Of a stretch of 64,000 bases of DNA, positions 36,101 through 50,952 are shown piece after piece. The translations under genes and the position numbers were made by a program. Source of the DNA: Lepeophtheirus salmonis (Eukaryota > Arthropoda > Copepoda > Siphonostomatoida > Caligidae); the NCBI RefSeq assembly GCF_016086655.4, contig NC_052131.2, positions 9,469,940-9,533,939 of the forward strand, written 5' to 3'. The notes below the pieces were generated by a model. The model searched no databases. It worked only from the letters and a program-made list of their open reading frames with translations, and was not told where the DNA came from. Each line of letters opens with the position of its first letter. Positions within the stretch are counted from its first letter, which is position 1.

Positions 36101-39100
36101 ATGTGAAGAGTTCAGATATTAAGATATTTGAGTCATAACTTAATATTAAGTTAAGTAAATTTACGATTTGATGATGCTCTACTTGGTGTAGATATAAATG
36201 TCATAAATTAGCCCCATTTGTAGTTTAAGTTAACTTTTAAACATTTTATAAATCCATAGCCAAAATCTTTATGAACATAATTTACATAGACTTAATATTC
36301 TCGTCCTGGCGAATGATCTTGTTTAAATCAAATGTTCGGAGTCCAAGTCAAGTATCGAGTCTATAATTGTGATGTCAAGTTGATTCACAAGTCTTTAGAA
36401 CATGGACTGGAGTCCAATTCAGCCGCTAGCCTTTAGCTCAAGTCCATGCCTCTGGTATATACATTTCAACAGGTTATCAACCAGTCTTGCTAATTTTAAT
36501 CGGTCTAATTTTAGATAAAACAAATTTTTACTTGGTCCTTAAAGTGTAAGTTAATTTCGTTATATGGATATACTTTTTGATAAATTATTGTGGAATGAAA
36601 ATATGAGTAGGTAACAAAGAATGGTTGAGCCATGAATGTCTAATCTTAGGTTGTGGAAGGCGAAATACTTTGTTAATCCATTTATCAACTAACAGCTGAT
36701 GACCTTTCATTATTCCAGAAGATAAAAAGGAAAACCAACGTGGCTTAGAGTAAGCCTTGTGTGTGTCTGTGTGATGAAGGTTCTTAACCTCAAATGACAA
36801 GTAAAAAAGAAGAAGAAGCAGGGAGGAATGAAAATCAAAAAATAAAGTCATCAATTAGAAAAAAAGAATGATGTCAAGTGGGAATGGCTTTAAGGATGAA
36901 ATAGAGAAAAGATTACTCTTAGGGGAGAAATTTTCCTTTGAATAACATTGTATTTGAATTTATCTCTCTGTATTAATATACAAAGTCTGGTAATTGTTGA
37001 CGTAATTTGTTAAAATAAATATTTAAAAAAAAGTCCAAATATACAAGATTGGAAATGCCTCTTTTAAAGATAATAAATTAAAAGGAGACAAAATGTATGC
37101 GGCCCCTCAAAATGACTTGAATAAAAAGAAGAACAAAATAAATGTATAAAAACAGGCCCTGCTTGGGCTATATCCCAAGTAGAAGGAGAGAGTAAGAAAA
37201 AAGAAAGCTGTTATACAAGGAGGGGGGGGGGGGATAGAAGGGAAAAAACTTTCACTTCTTCTTCTCTTCCTCTTTTAACAACGCATTCATAAAAGAAATC
37301 CCTCCTCTATACAAGAGAAAAGGGGAAAAAGTGAAAACATAATAAATATAAAGTTGCAAAAATAGCCCCTAGATGACGTTGAGTTACCACTTTTTAATAG
37401 AAAATGCATTCTTTGCTATTTAACTATACATTTATAACGTACTTTTATGTATTTATAAAGGGTTTTCTAAGGTTCATAGTAGTAAAAGTTGATATTTTGT
37501 AAGGACTTATTTCATACTCAGATAAGGACATGTATTTTACATACCAAAAAAGACTAACTTTTCTGTGGTGTGTGACAGAAGGCTGCTAGTAGTATATTTA
37601 GGTAGTCTTGAGAGAACGAGAGTGTGTAAAATAATGTAAGGGGCTTACACCCGCGCTCTTCCCCTATTGAGAGAGAGAGAGCTGCTGAAGAGCAGCGTGT
37701 TGTAGAAAAAGAAACATAAAAAGGGAAAATTTCATATTTTGACAAGTACGTTGATCGCAGTACGCTAATGACATCGTAAAGCTTGCTATATACTTCAAGA
37801 TATGTATATATACGTATATATGGACACTACACTATCAATACCATAAAAACCATTTAAAAAAATATTTTATATTCTAAAAGTTTTTATATAATAATTTATT
37901 TATCTATTTATTCAATCCATCAAAATTATTTATTTTTGATATTTCCAAAAAAAATAAAGAAGAGTTATACAACACTATATTTTTGATACAAAAAATATTT
38001 TGTGATTCAGATCTCTTTAACACCAAAAAAAATAATTGTGAATCCCTTCTCAACCATCTCCTACGTAACCCAGGAAAAAGCAAGCAAGTAAAATCAAGAT
38101 AACTCCAACTTTTTTAGAGAGCTCGTATTCGTTTCGTCAAATAAGGTTTGTAAATATTATTATTCTGACAGATAGTTTTTGTTTACATTATTTATCACGT
38201 GAGTGATGTAGATCCTGGAACAATCATAATAATAGTTGTTGTCTTTTTAAATGTATTTTCTCTTCCTTTCCTTCCTCCCCCCTGCCTGAATTGATAAGGC
38301 CTACCTTAGGGGAAAGGGGGATGAGAAGTAAAGGGTATTTTAGTTAAATCAGTAGATAGAAAAACAATCACGTTTACTGTAAATCGCAACAAATTTTAAT
38401 AATTATTATTATAATTTGTTAAATGCTTTCTTTTCGCATATATATAGTTTTTTTCTGAAGCTTTCTGAGATTTTTCCTTTTTTTTTCTTTCCTTTTCCCC
38501 CCACATATTTTGCAAATATATATATTTATCATAATAGTTAAAATACTGCGCAGATTTATTTTTTATTCCTCTTCCGCGTTTCAGAGGCCCAAATCCTATG
38601 TCTTCAAATCCAAACTGCTTCTTCTCTGCTCCTTTTCTTTTGGTGCCTTTTTCATGTTCTGTAGAATATACTATTATTTTTCCCTTCTTTTTTTTTAATA
38701 ATTAAATCATGCATAATTAAGCAGGTTAAGAAGAACAATAAACAGGCTTTTGATATTAGAATAATACTATGTACCTTTACCTGGATTGAGAGGCAACCCC
38801 CTCCTTTTACTTATTCTCTACCTTCGTTGTGTTGTTATTTGCCTCCTCCCCCCTTTAAACTAACAGCACATTATTTCATTATGACTTCAAATATATTGAA
38901 TTGTTGTACCTGAAATAGCTTTCCTTATTTGTAACTAAAGAAACTTCATAGCTGTCGTTGTTTGTCCTTCAATAGAGGACATGTTTCATGATATTATTTT
39001 TATATTGAAACACATATAAGAACATAATTTCCCTTATATTTTTAGAGAACTGATTATAAGTATTTCATATATACATAAGTATGAGAGTTGTTGACTTATT

Positions 39101-42100
39101 TGTAGAAGCCATAGAAGCCAGTTACCTACCTAGTAATATATTTATAGTAATTGTGCATAAATATGTATAATCAATCAAACATCAGGCATATTTAAAATAT
39201 TTTGTTTTTTGTGTTTCGTAGAGAGATATAACTAGTAAGGAATTGTGGGTTGTGCCTTTTACCCCTACCTCTTAAAAAAGATTTACAAATAAGGCATAGC
39301 AACATCACAAAGACTAATTTCGGAAAAAAATTAGAATTTCATGGTCAAAAATATTTTTGACGCAATGTTTAGGGATATTTCTCTATGTAAACAAATTTTA
39401 CATAGGGGTCTTTTATAATACATATTGTACATATATAGACCTAGAATAGTATTTAGACATTTATTCCGGATGGAGTAACCATTTTTTGATAGATATTTGT
39501 TACTTGTAAGTAATTAACGCAATTATATTTTTATTCTAGTAGGTACACATTAAGGAAAGTGACGGCTGAGATTTTAAGAAAAGGAAAGGATTATAAATAA
39601 AGGGAGCTTTCTCATTGTTTTTTTCTCTCTCTCACTCTCTTTCTGTTTCTCTTTTCCTATCTCTCTCTTTCTCTCTTCCTCTCTCAATATGTTTAATAAC
39701 TGTACAAGAGAGATATAGTATTTAATCAAATCGATTCCATTCGGTTTTAAAATAATTGCATACCTACGCATATTAGACATAGATGAATAGAAAGAGAAGA
39801 AAACAGCCTAATGAAAAAGAAATGGGGGATCTATTATACATATTTAGACCTTAAACACAAAAACAAGCTTGGAGATTTTTTTTTTAAATTGAATCTGGAC
39901 TATATACATTTTTTATTTGACGAATAGTTATTGTCTGTTTATATGAATAAAATATTTTTATTTGTCCTTTTGCATGGATAGCAAATTATACTACTATTAT
40001 ACTAAGGAAAAATTAATCGTCACAATGACAGAATAAATAACTAAAGAATTATGTTCACATGAAGTCAAATCGGGGGCAAATTGAGTTTAAAAATACAACT
40101 AAGTCTTTAAGGTATATTTAACATTCTTGGGTATGACATCCTGTCCCAGAAGTTAGAATCCAAAGCCTATAATAAATGGAAATATGTTTGTGAAGCATTA
40201 GGCTGTATATTATATACAAAAATGAATAGATATTTTTCCTTTTCTTCTGGTTTTTGTACAAGATTACTTTTGTGTTAACTTATCACATATCTACAGCATA
40301 AATTCATGTCTAAACAGAGTTATAATCCCTTTTATGGGGTCCTCATAATTATCATTATTGTTAATGACTTTAAGCTATATATAAAGTTTCACATTTGAAT
40401 TTTTTTTTTATTTAATTTAAAAGACAAACATTAAAAATTGTCATTAAACAGTGGGTGGTCATTTTTTAATGATATCTATAACCACATATGTGACAAATAA
40501 ACATAAACGAAAAAAACGGCAAATGGATGTTTATAATATATCTGGGATTTTTTACTCAATAAAAAACCTAGAGGATTGTTTAAATAAAACATTCAACTCT
40601 GTCTTTATATAAAATTAAATATATATATATATCCATGTCCCTAGTATATTTTAAATCCCATTTTTACCAAAACGATTGCCTAATGCGCAATTTGGTTTTA
40701 AATGTGACGATGAATTAATTTAATAAGTTCTGCAGTGCAAAAGTTCAATGCTCAACACAAGGGTAGTAAATAGTAAGCATTTTAAGTGTGCAAAAAAAAC
40801 GAAAATTAACCTCCTAACTCATACAAAATTTTAATAAAATTTTGGGAAAGAGCAGCTTACATTCGTTGCAAGCAGCTACAAAAGACAGAGATAAACAAAA
40901 ATCTCACTCTGTATCAAACCAAATCAAAGGTGGGAATTACTTATTTTTCGATCCCCAATTTTACTGTAATTCTAATAGGGACATATTACACTTATAAAAT
41001 CCCAACAAATGATTGGCCCTACTCTCCTTCATTTTTGAGCACACACTCACGTCGTTACACTTTATAATTAAATAATAATAATAATATAAAAGTTAGAAAA
41101 TTAAAAACAATGTTCAAGTTGCAACTACAAAAAAAAAAACCCACGCAATAAAAAAAAGTTAAGAACTAAGTATTCTGGCCTTTTGAAAGGTAGTTCCCTG
41201 TTACCTACTATTCAAATACTGAGGGGGGGAAATAATATGCTAACAGTTGAACCCCGACCATAGGCAAAATAAGTATACAAACAAGAGTAAACTAACGGCT
41301 AAATAGTGCTGAAATTATGTAGAAAAAAGCTTTGCAAACATACTAGTGTATGATCAATATTGAGCTTCCCTCTGCTTGCATGTAGATCGCTATATGCTAT
41401 CTAAATGTTTGTTATGTAATGATGGGGATATTTTGATGTTTTGAAACCCTTATACTCGTACATATGTGGGAGCCCGGAAAGGATGAATTAAAAATGTCAA
41501 TTAATTTTAAGGAGAAACAGTTAGGACTTGTTTTATGTTTGCTCATCAAATTTGTACAAATTATTTGTTTTAAGTCTATTGTCACTTTCATTTCAATTTA
41601 GTATATTTATGACTATTTTGTTCGTTATCCATTTTTGCTATATCGAAATTAAAAAAAGCTTTCTACTCAAATTTTCAACCATTGAAAATTTATATTAATA
41701 TATAAAAGAAATTAGGGAAATCATTTTTTTAAGAGAGAAAGAGAATTCTTCTCTTTGGAAAAGAGGGAAAAAGTCATTTTGAGACATATGCATATAGCTC
41801 TCAATATTCAAATTAATGTATTATGAGCCATTGAGATTTTTTTTGTGTATTTTGAATAAAAAAAAATAAAGTGATTTCAAATAATGTAAAATAAATTTAG
41901 TCAAGGAAAATAAATCATGGCAATAAAACGAAGTATCTACATGGTACTTAAATATGATAATAAGGATCTTTAATGATGACTCTTACCCCCTCCCCCTCTC
42001 CTTATCGTTTTTTATCAGTTAATGATCCATGATTTTGATAGTTGTACAAAAGTATGTAGATAGAACATTTTAAAATAAAAATCTTTGCCTTTTTACAGAT

Positions 42101-45100
42101 AAAGGAAGCGAGAACAACTAAACGTACTACTTCATAGACTCTCTATCTCTTAGTCAGTTCAACGTCTTCAATATATATATATATATATCTTGGGTAAGAA
42201 AATGTATTTATACTTTTCTATAATAGATACTTTACCTACAATATAATAGAAACTATATGATAGATTTTCAATTACATATTTAGAAGTTACGTGTACTTTT
42301 TAGGCATTATATTTATGGTTGCATAAAGTATATTTGCTAGAGTATACCTATTATATAGCCAGGGACGGCTTTAAAAGGAATACTAGGGTCGCTTGTCCCA
42401 GCACTGGCTCTTGAATGGGGGTACTGTACTGAATATAATTTAAAGCCAAAAGAAATATATTATTTTTTATAAAAACCTTAACGAATGAAATATGGACGCA
42501 CACTTTAAAAAGAGGCTAAAGAAGGTTTAGCCTTTTCTTAACATTAATCATATTTTTTGCACCCAAAAAATAATCATTTATATTTAAGAAAAGGCCGCCA
42601 GATTATATTTCTGAAATGTGAAAATATTGATAAAGGGAATAAAATTTAGCTCACGCTAAAAACTGACCTTTTATACAAAAAGTACTCTTACTGGAACTTT
42701 TTACAACAAGGACCTCTACAAGTTCTGGGATTACTCTTTTCGGTTGACAAGCTTGAGATTACATTTAATTGTAATATTTACTAGAAATATTTTTAATAAT
42801 TTTTCCTATATTTATAAAAGCCCAAAATTTGAAATAATGATTAGTTTTTTAGAACAGAAAAATAATTTAACATTTTTGTTTCTATAAAAGAGGTCAAGCA
42901 ATCGAGAGGATTTACAGTTATTATATAGCAACAAAATTTTGTTTCTTTTCATTATAGTTAATGGCCCTTCATTTTCACTTTGAGTAGTCACAGGTCTCTG
43001 GGAGGTTATATTTAGATATAAAATATTTACAAGAATAAAGACTTAGAATGTGCTCATGATTTTGCAAATTCATTTGAATGCCATTTTAATTTCTTTTTAT
43101 ATTTCAGTTGGAATTATGGCCTTCTAGTGGTCAAACACTGAAGTTACGACACTGCTACTTATTGAAAACTTTTTTTTACAACAAGATTACTAGAAAATAA
43201 AACTTTATTAAAAAGGTTATATCTGACAAATTTAGGAAACTAAAATTTAGGTAACATTATTTTCTTTACATCAAAAGTTATTAAAGTCTGTGGAGATATA
43301 TTGTTTGGCTTTTATTTTGTTTTTGAGTTACATACGTCCCATATAAGGGTTTTATGTAGCAGGTAGTTTTAAATGAATTTTTTTTTTTAAAAGCTGTTCT
43401 AAAAACAATAATTCATTGATAATATTATATTGAAAAGCCATATCAGAGTCAAAATAAGTCTTATAAACCAAATTAAGGTTACAAACTATATTAAACACTA
43501 TCGGGTATCTCAAATCATTCTGAAACTTGAATACAAAGCCTCTCATGAATAAAAATATGTCCATAAAATATTGACCTGTAAATGATAACAATAATTAATA
43601 GGATATTTCTTCTAACATTGTTATTGCTTAGCCGTTTTTTGTTGTTCCTAAATCACCCCATCTATATAGTTAAGTTTTATAAATCTAATTAAAAAGACAC
43701 TCGACTAAACCATCAGCGTCAAATTAGCTATGAAGCCTTAAATATAGACAATTTACTTAAAAAATAATGCCTAGAGAGTATAACCTTGACAAACAGAAAT
43801 AATAAAAAGTGATATTTTTGACTATTATTTATTTATATGATTAGAAATATATTAAGGCCTTGTTACTAAGCCAATGGTCATGGGTATAATTATTATTATG
43901 TTAACAATAACAAAAAATTTAACCATTCAATTAATTAGATATTTTTATAATAACTTTTTTTTTTTGGCATCATTATCAATTGAAGTCATGTCTTAAACAT
44001 TCTCCCTTTTTGAGAAAAAATAGGAGAAAAAAAGAATGCAAGACTTTTCAAAATTGATCATTAAAAGGATAGCTACCCATTAAGTCGTAAATACGGTTCA
44101 GTCATAAATATATACGTATATGTTATATATATATATTAAATGAAGCCTATTATGTTGAAAAATATAAGAAGAAGCGAGAAAGCCTACAAAAAATATCAAC
44201 ATAATTGAAGTGAATGATTAGCAGATTGTGATCTTTATTATGGCGATAACTCTCGACCTTTCCTCCTCTATAAAAAGCTTTAAATTAACTGGTAATTGCC
44301 GTATGAAGACATTCTTCAGACTTATTGTACTATACTTTAATCATTATTTTTTACACTTGAGATGTGGCCCGTCAACAAAGATAACAACAAACTAAAACAA
44401 TTTTTTCAACATTTAGTGAGGATTACATCTCTATTCCCTAGAAAATTATGGTGAATTATATTGACGCACTATAGATGTTAAATTATCAACAACAAAACTG
44501 AAAAAGAAAACTATTTATTAGACAAGAGTAAACAATTGACAGAAGATCTTATCTCGACTAGGATTGTGACTAATTTGTCGTCTGCTAAAACTTAGGAGCT
44601 GACTATTATGTCTTCGACGAGTTGATTAATCGACCGTTTACAGGCAGTTGGATAATGTTTAATGAAACTGACTTACAATCACTGAATCCCCTACACATTT
44701 GTGAGGGAAAAAAAACATAAAAAGTTTTATCCCTCAAAGCTGAGTGCCCTACGAGTATTTACTCTTTAACTTTTATTAGACACATTTTTCGATCACTCTA
44801 TCTTGGGCTCCCATATATGTACATAATAATATAGGGGATATTAAACATGAAAATACTCTCCATGCCCCCCCCCCTTCTGCCCCATAAATAAGAGTTAAGA
44901 AATGGATTCATTGTCACATTTAAGAACAAACTACGCAGAAGGCAGTGCAGTAAATTAGTACAAATGGGATTTAAAATAAAGAATGAGCTATTATTATTTA
45001 TTGTATGGGTTAGGCTTTTATGAAACTCGATTTTATGCTTATAGTTTCATTTGTATTTGGGACGTGTCAACATGAAAGCAGACTGTAATAAAAAAGAAGA

Positions 45101-46660
45101 AATGGAGAAAAAATGATTTTGTTCTTTTTCCAGCTATTTTCATAATAGTTTTTTACAAGATATGATACACCCTCAGTAGTGGATTCCTCCCTTTTAAGTA
45201 TGCGGTTATGATAGCTAAAGCTTTGAGTTTTTGATGAGGCTTCTCATTTAAAATTCTATACAGTAGATAGATTATTTTCAATTTAACTTTCAAAACTAAA
45301 TCGTAAAAAGGAGTGCTTTCACCCAATGAATCATAAAAAGTTGTAATTTATATTTTAAAGAGGATAACTTACACAATCATTTTAGCTCACTTATTGAGTT
45401 TTAAAAAATAATTCAAACCTGATTTTAGCTGGATACGTCATCTTTGTTTTTCGCAAATTTCCTTTACAAAAAAAAAATATACTTATAATTTATTAAACAT
45501 GACAAATTCTTGTTTCTTCTACGTCATAGAACAGCAGACAATGAGGAAAAGGGAATAAATATTGTTTTTCTTTGTGTCTTTGTGTCTGTCCTTGAAAGGT
45601 CACAACCCCCCCCCCTCTTCATCAATAATGATAATAGATGTAATAGTACGACTTCTTAATGATGGATTACTGAGACACAGAGTTTGTTTTTCCTCCTCTT
45701 CTCTTGCTGTTTGTTTGTATGTGAGTGGAGCTTTACAAGGAAATGCGATCATCATGCGGATACATGTATACATAAAAGTGAAAGTACTCGTACAAAAACA
45801 GCAATCCGACTTTCTCCTTTTTTTTTTTTTTCTCTCTTTTTTTCTTCCTTTACTTCTTTCCTTTTTTTTTCCTTTCTCTTCTCCCTCCAACTAAAAATTA
45901 ATCAACCAATTTTTTTTATAGACAAGTAGTAACTATACTATGATTACTATACATATTTTTTTGTTAGGGCCCCTCTCAAACTTTGTACGTTGTGTTCCAT
46001 GTTTGAAAAAAAAAAAATCATATATTCAACTCCTAGTAATTTTTTTCTCTCTCTATTTTTTTTTTTTTTCCTTTTTACGACCCCTCCTCTTATTATTTTC
46101 TGTCTTTAAAAGGCTTTCATATCTATTTATACATATATGTATATATAAGAACAGAAGTATTTTCAAGGTCAACGTTTTTTTGGATGGAAGAGACAGAGGT
46201 TAATTATATATATATATATGTAATGATTAAGCAATTTTTTTTTTTGTAAGGATTAATTCTATGTATGAACAATATACATAGACACGTATTTACTTGGTTA
46301 ACCAAGGCATTATGTACGTTGTACATTCACCAGGAATGCATAAGGGGTATCCTTAAAAGTTGTACAATATGTACTTGAAACTACATATGTATTTTTTACT
46401 CACAAATGGTTTAAATTAGAAATGAGGATATGGTCTACAACTTGATTTTATCTTATAGTTATGTTATAACTGACTTGACTGGTTTGTATCGATATTAAAA
46501 TCAAATGGCATAGCTTAAAGTAAATTTTCAAAGGCTTAAATTATGATATTTCGATTAATCCTTTCTGGACCCTGAAATATATAAAAGGTTTTTAAAATGT
46601 CCTAATTAAAACATTTCTTAGGCGTATAAAAAGCATTGATGTGCATTAGCTTATGTTTAC
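33183..46660. other. Long gene-free block, 13.5 kb
   Basis: AT-rich DNA without a supportable gene. Visible content: 12 consecutive G at 37222-37233; C runs at 44865-44874 and 45606-45615; AT microsatellites near 40618 and 42169-42188; CT-rich tracts at 39625-39690 and 45810-45890 that create low-complexity open frames; and a possible hAT-like end CAGGGACGGCTTTAA near 42360. Recognisable transposase relics, dense left of 33 kb, are missing here. It could include the upstream intron or regulatory DNA of Tob. Confidence 0.5.
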
Positions 46661-47130
46661 TAGGACTGGTGCTGTTCGGGGTTGTACTGCGGTAAGGATA
46701 ATTTGAATAAACTTTCTAATGTTTCCAAATTAACTTTGCAATACCTTGACACTACAGGTACATTTGTATCAAGCAAAATAATTTTTTCTACAGATAGCCT
46801 ATTGTAACTCCAAAATGATATTGTTCATTACCGGAAAATGTAGACAAACTCATCTTTTAAAAAAAAAATTTAAATTCATGAATAATAGTATTATTTAACC
46901 CATGTACATTTTATATCAACTTTGTTTTTTAGAGAAGTTTAGTATATTTAGAAACAATCTATTTTTACAGAAAAGAAAATATTAAAGAATAAAATATCGA
47001 AAATTTGAAAAACTATATTAATTATATTAAATAAAAACAATTTACTTTTATACCGTACCGAACCGTATACCATGAAGGGTATACTGCAGTTCATATCGAA
47101 GCGTGGGTTTAGCGTACTGTTCTAGCCCTA
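46661..47130. mobile_element. Short non-autonomous relative of the 17.5-kb hAT-type element
   Basis: The left end TAGGACTGGTGCTGTTCGGG and the right end, reversed, TAGGGCTAGAACAGTACGC, match the two ends of 17512-18890. Internal DNA aligns with 18500-18890, including the block TACCGGAAAATGTAGAC in both. Flanks ATGTTTAC (46653-46660) and AGTTTTAC (47132-47139) could be a decayed 8-bp duplication. At 470 bases it lacks most of the longer copy's left part. Confidence 0.65.
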
Positions 47131-48089
47131 AAGTTTTACGGCTATATACCAGCGTTATTCAGCCATTAATTTATTTGTTTTATTATTTTTTATATGGTCG
47201 CCATTCCATTGTTAGTATATAGTTTGTAAATTTTGTTAAGCATTGGAACGCAAGCATAAAGTGTGTAGATTTTTTGCTCATTTTTTACCCACCAGCAATT
47301 AGATATCAATAAATTAGTTTTCAAAGGCTTTGTACACTTTGCGTAGCTATAGGCAAGCTTTGAACATTCAAATATTTTTTTGGAATATGTATAATGTTTG
47401 TATAATGAAGTTATCAAAAAAAAATATTTAAAAATGAACATTATAAACAAGTTTTGAAGTAGCAACATTTTTATTATTCATATCAAATATGTTAAATTAT
47501 TATTGCTGATCTGACATAAATAATGATTACAAAAGAATATGCAATGTATTCACCTATTTATTGGTAGTTAAATAATAAACTTATATATTGTAGGCCGGTC
47601 TTCTAACTTTGACCTTATGAACAATAATTTGGTACATAACTTATGGAAATACCAAGAAATTGAGTTTCTGATATTGTACTAGTAACACACATATTTTCAC
47701 TAGTTTGAACGCCACATAACTATTGTGCTGATTATAGATTATAATAGTTATTTTGTGGGTGATAGTTTATCAATCATTTAAAAGCTGCAATCCCTCAAAG
47801 CTGGTTCATTACAGTACGTCACTCCTTTACTACGTATTTAAGAATTTGGAACGATGTTTTTACAAAAATCTATGTAGGGAATGAACACAAAAACAATCTT
47901 AAACAAAAATCAAAGAAATCCTAAATGTCCACATTATCTCTTTACATTATGTATACAAACAGCCCAATGTTTCGTAGACATATTTTGTTCAAATGAAGGA
48001 CTTTTTATTCAATCTTCTAGGATAATTTGAAATACCCAAGGATTTTCACTATAGTTTAAAGCCTTTATTTGATTTTTGAGGCTTAATTT
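47131..48089. other. Gene-free AT-rich DNA
   Basis: A 92-codon minus-strand frame at 47190-47468 has no recognised motif and is not called. Confidence 0.45.
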
Positions 48090-48310
48090 GTCCCCAATAT
48101 GACCCCATTCAAATAAAAATTATCAATTTTATATCTTTCGTTGTGGCGATGATTTTTTTAAGTACAATTTGTGACGGCCCCAAAGGATTGATCATAATAC
48201 TTGGAAGATAGAATTTGACGATAATTCGTCAAAGAATACAAGTGTAAACCAGACTCCATTTTGAGAAAAACCTTTCTAGCTAGTCTTTGTTTGTGCTCTA
48301 GAAATAAAGT
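48090..48310. repeat. Dispersed repeat B, copy 3
   Basis: TTGACGATAATTCGTCAAAG and AATACAAGTGTAAACCAGAC (48220-48260) align with the copies at 8.5 and 19.8 kb; this copy seems longest, extending left to about 48090. Family unknown. Confidence 0.45.
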
Positions 48311-48904
48311 ACCATTAAATTTAACGTCATTTAGTTAAGTGTTTATTATCCAAGTCAAGAATATGTATAGTAGTGTTTCTTTTTAGCCTACTCTACAAAT
48401 CCAGTTCAAAAATAGTACAAAGTCCATTTTGAGCCCTTTTGGCGTTTTTCTTCAACTTATTTTAACCCCGTGACTTTGTAATGTAGTATGTGATCGACGG
48501 GGAGGTACATTCAGTTTCCAAGCTCAACAAGGACTCCTTGATGCAAGCCGCATGGGCAAAATATTCAGAAAGAGGTTATACGTACTAACAGCAAGTCATT
48601 GACAAGGTGTATCTGCCAAGTTGATCAAAAACAGGGCAAACACATTTAATGGTATTCATATGCCAATTGTTGGACTATTTAAACCTGTAAAAGAAGTATT
48701 TATAGATATTTTAATGTAATAAATCATCTATGAGCATTTTTTTTTTGAGAGAGTATTCCTACTGTAAACAACCTTGTATATTCAAACTGAATAAAAATTA
48801 AGATTAGTTGTTCTGAGAGTGTCGCACAATTTGGTAGTTAATACTGAGGCGCAATTATACGAAAGGTTTGGGATACTGGTTATAATAAATAACAGTATTA
48901 CTTC

Positions 48905-49190
48905 GTAGCTAGTGTTGTATTGGTCCATATTTAAGACTGAAAACTACAGTCCTGTACAGTTCAGTCTCAGTATGTCTAGTTCAGAACTGCATATCAGTCC
49001 TAAAAACTTATAAAGTTCTTTCCTTGATGACGTCACTCAACTGTATTTATTCTATTTTTAATCAGTTCTAGTACCTAAGGACCTGTTCCAAGGACGGATA
49101 GGGCCAATCCTATGACTTGGCTGGACCGAATAAATTAGGACGGATAAATGCATTGCCGTACAGTCCGGTTAACATATTTGTGAAATCAGT
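48905..49190 (+). repeat. Dispersed repeat C, copy 1, containing a CRE-type octamer
   Basis: Starts near AGTGTTGTATTGGTCC and runs through GAAAACTACAGTCCTGTACA to the 'GGACCGAATAAATTAGGACG' region. It includes TGACGTCA at 49027-49034. The first ~60 bases align with 54551-54610. It is GC-richer than its surroundings and internally repetitive ('CAGTYC' units). Type unknown. Confidence 0.45.
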
Positions 49191-50950
49191 TACCCGTACA
49201 CTTTGGAGCATTACTTTTTTTGAAAGATACAAACTTAATTTATGTACATCTATATATCTCTATATTTGATTTATAACATTTCCTTAATGCTTGATAACCG
49301 ACTCCAGATAAATAAATCACCTGAATTATCTACTTTAAATCAATTTATTTTACCCATTTTGACATATTATATATATATATATATGTATTTCTTAAATATA
49401 TCTATATAAATCAATTTGAAACTTATAAATAATATAGATATGGAAAGCAGAGTCAATTATTAAGAAAGCAAAAATGTAATTAAATAAATTAAATATTTTT
49501 ATCAATATTATTTATTGATTCTCTCGTACTCTCAAAAAAATAGAATAAAGCTTCCCATATCATAAAATGCATTATTTATTGCTGCAAGGGGTTTGTAGTA
49601 GGTATATTTACAGGGTGGGAATGCAAAAATATCATGTTTGTCTATGGACCTTTAGAGTATGCACTTAATATACTTCTTTTTTTTTTAAATCATGATTTGG
49701 ATGCTAAAGACTTCATAGTAAAAGGAGTACATATATAACTTAATGTACGACCAAGGTATAAAAATTATTGTCTGTATTGACAATTTTTTAGCACTTTATA
49801 TTTTATAAATTTTCTGAAAACAAAAAAATACATGCTTAAATAACAACTGAGGCATACCCCGCTGATATACAATAAAGCTGCATTTTTGACACATCAATAA
49901 CACAAAAAAAGATATTACGCATTTTGTTGTTAACTGTGATCAATGTTCAGAATGTTAATTGTAGAGTTTGGGTTAGCTTTAGTTAAGCTGCTGATAACAA
50001 TTTTTAAGAATGATTAAATAATAATTCCATATTTTCTGAATAATTAGTCAACTACCAATGGATATGGTCGTTTCCTCCTTTATATTCTTGTATTGATAGT
50101 TGTAAGATACATTAACTCTCGAAAGTTTGAGTACGAAAAATGAGTGCAAAGCAAGGATAAAGACGACGAATCAATGATTTATTTTACTTATATTTGAGTA
50201 ATAAAAAAAAGTTCCTGGTTAAGTCTGTTATTACAAAGGAATCGATCAAATAATATGAGAGTGCAATCATAGAGGCTCTTACCAGGTTTATAACTTGAGT
50301 TGAGGCTTTGTTCAAAGCAATATTTTATATAGTAAATTTTGTTTAAAAAGTAGTAGTTTCATTGTGATAAACTTATTAAATAAAAATAAATATGTATATT
50401 AAATGCGAATATCTGTGTGTGGGGGGAGGGGGTTCGAGAATTATGTCTAAACGAATCAATGTATTTTGTTGAACTTTTTCATTTAGGGGTTTACGGCTCA
50501 AAAGATGACTCTGCTAACAATTTTCCAGGTCATTCTGACTTTGAAATAACATTATACTAAAAACAAACTTTTTTACTAACAAACGACTACTTCATATAAA
50601 ACAAAAAATAAAGACCGAAAAATTCTATGAATTATTGCATGTTGGTATGTATCTTTTTAAAAGAGATTACAAGATTTAGAGAAGAAGAGAGAATAAAACA
50701 AAGGATTTTTGACAATAATATAGAAGTTGAGCAAATGACCGCTTAACTTGAATATATTTTCTTCTCTTAACTTAATAATACATAACTTTTAAAAAAAATT
50801 GAACAATGATACATAACAATATGTAGCGACAATAATTTTTTTTTCTTTTATATGAAGCACTTGAGTTCAGAATTTATTTTAATTTCTAAATATCCGGGTA
50901 ACGGCAGCTCAACCTACTCTAGTAATCCTTTAAAGCTTAAGTAGGTTGTC
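49191..50950. other. Gene-free AT-rich DNA
   Basis: AT microsatellite at about 49367-49384; no gene. Confidence 0.45.
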
Positions 50951-50952
50951 TA

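Noticed and set aside
45562..45929. Open frames of 81-110 codons on both strands
   Set aside because: Produced by a CT-rich simple repeat; amino acid content is low complexity.
48480..48640. Possible transposase C-terminus (LNKDSLMQAAWAKYSERGY)
   Set aside because: Similarity to transposase ends is too weak and no second motif supports it.
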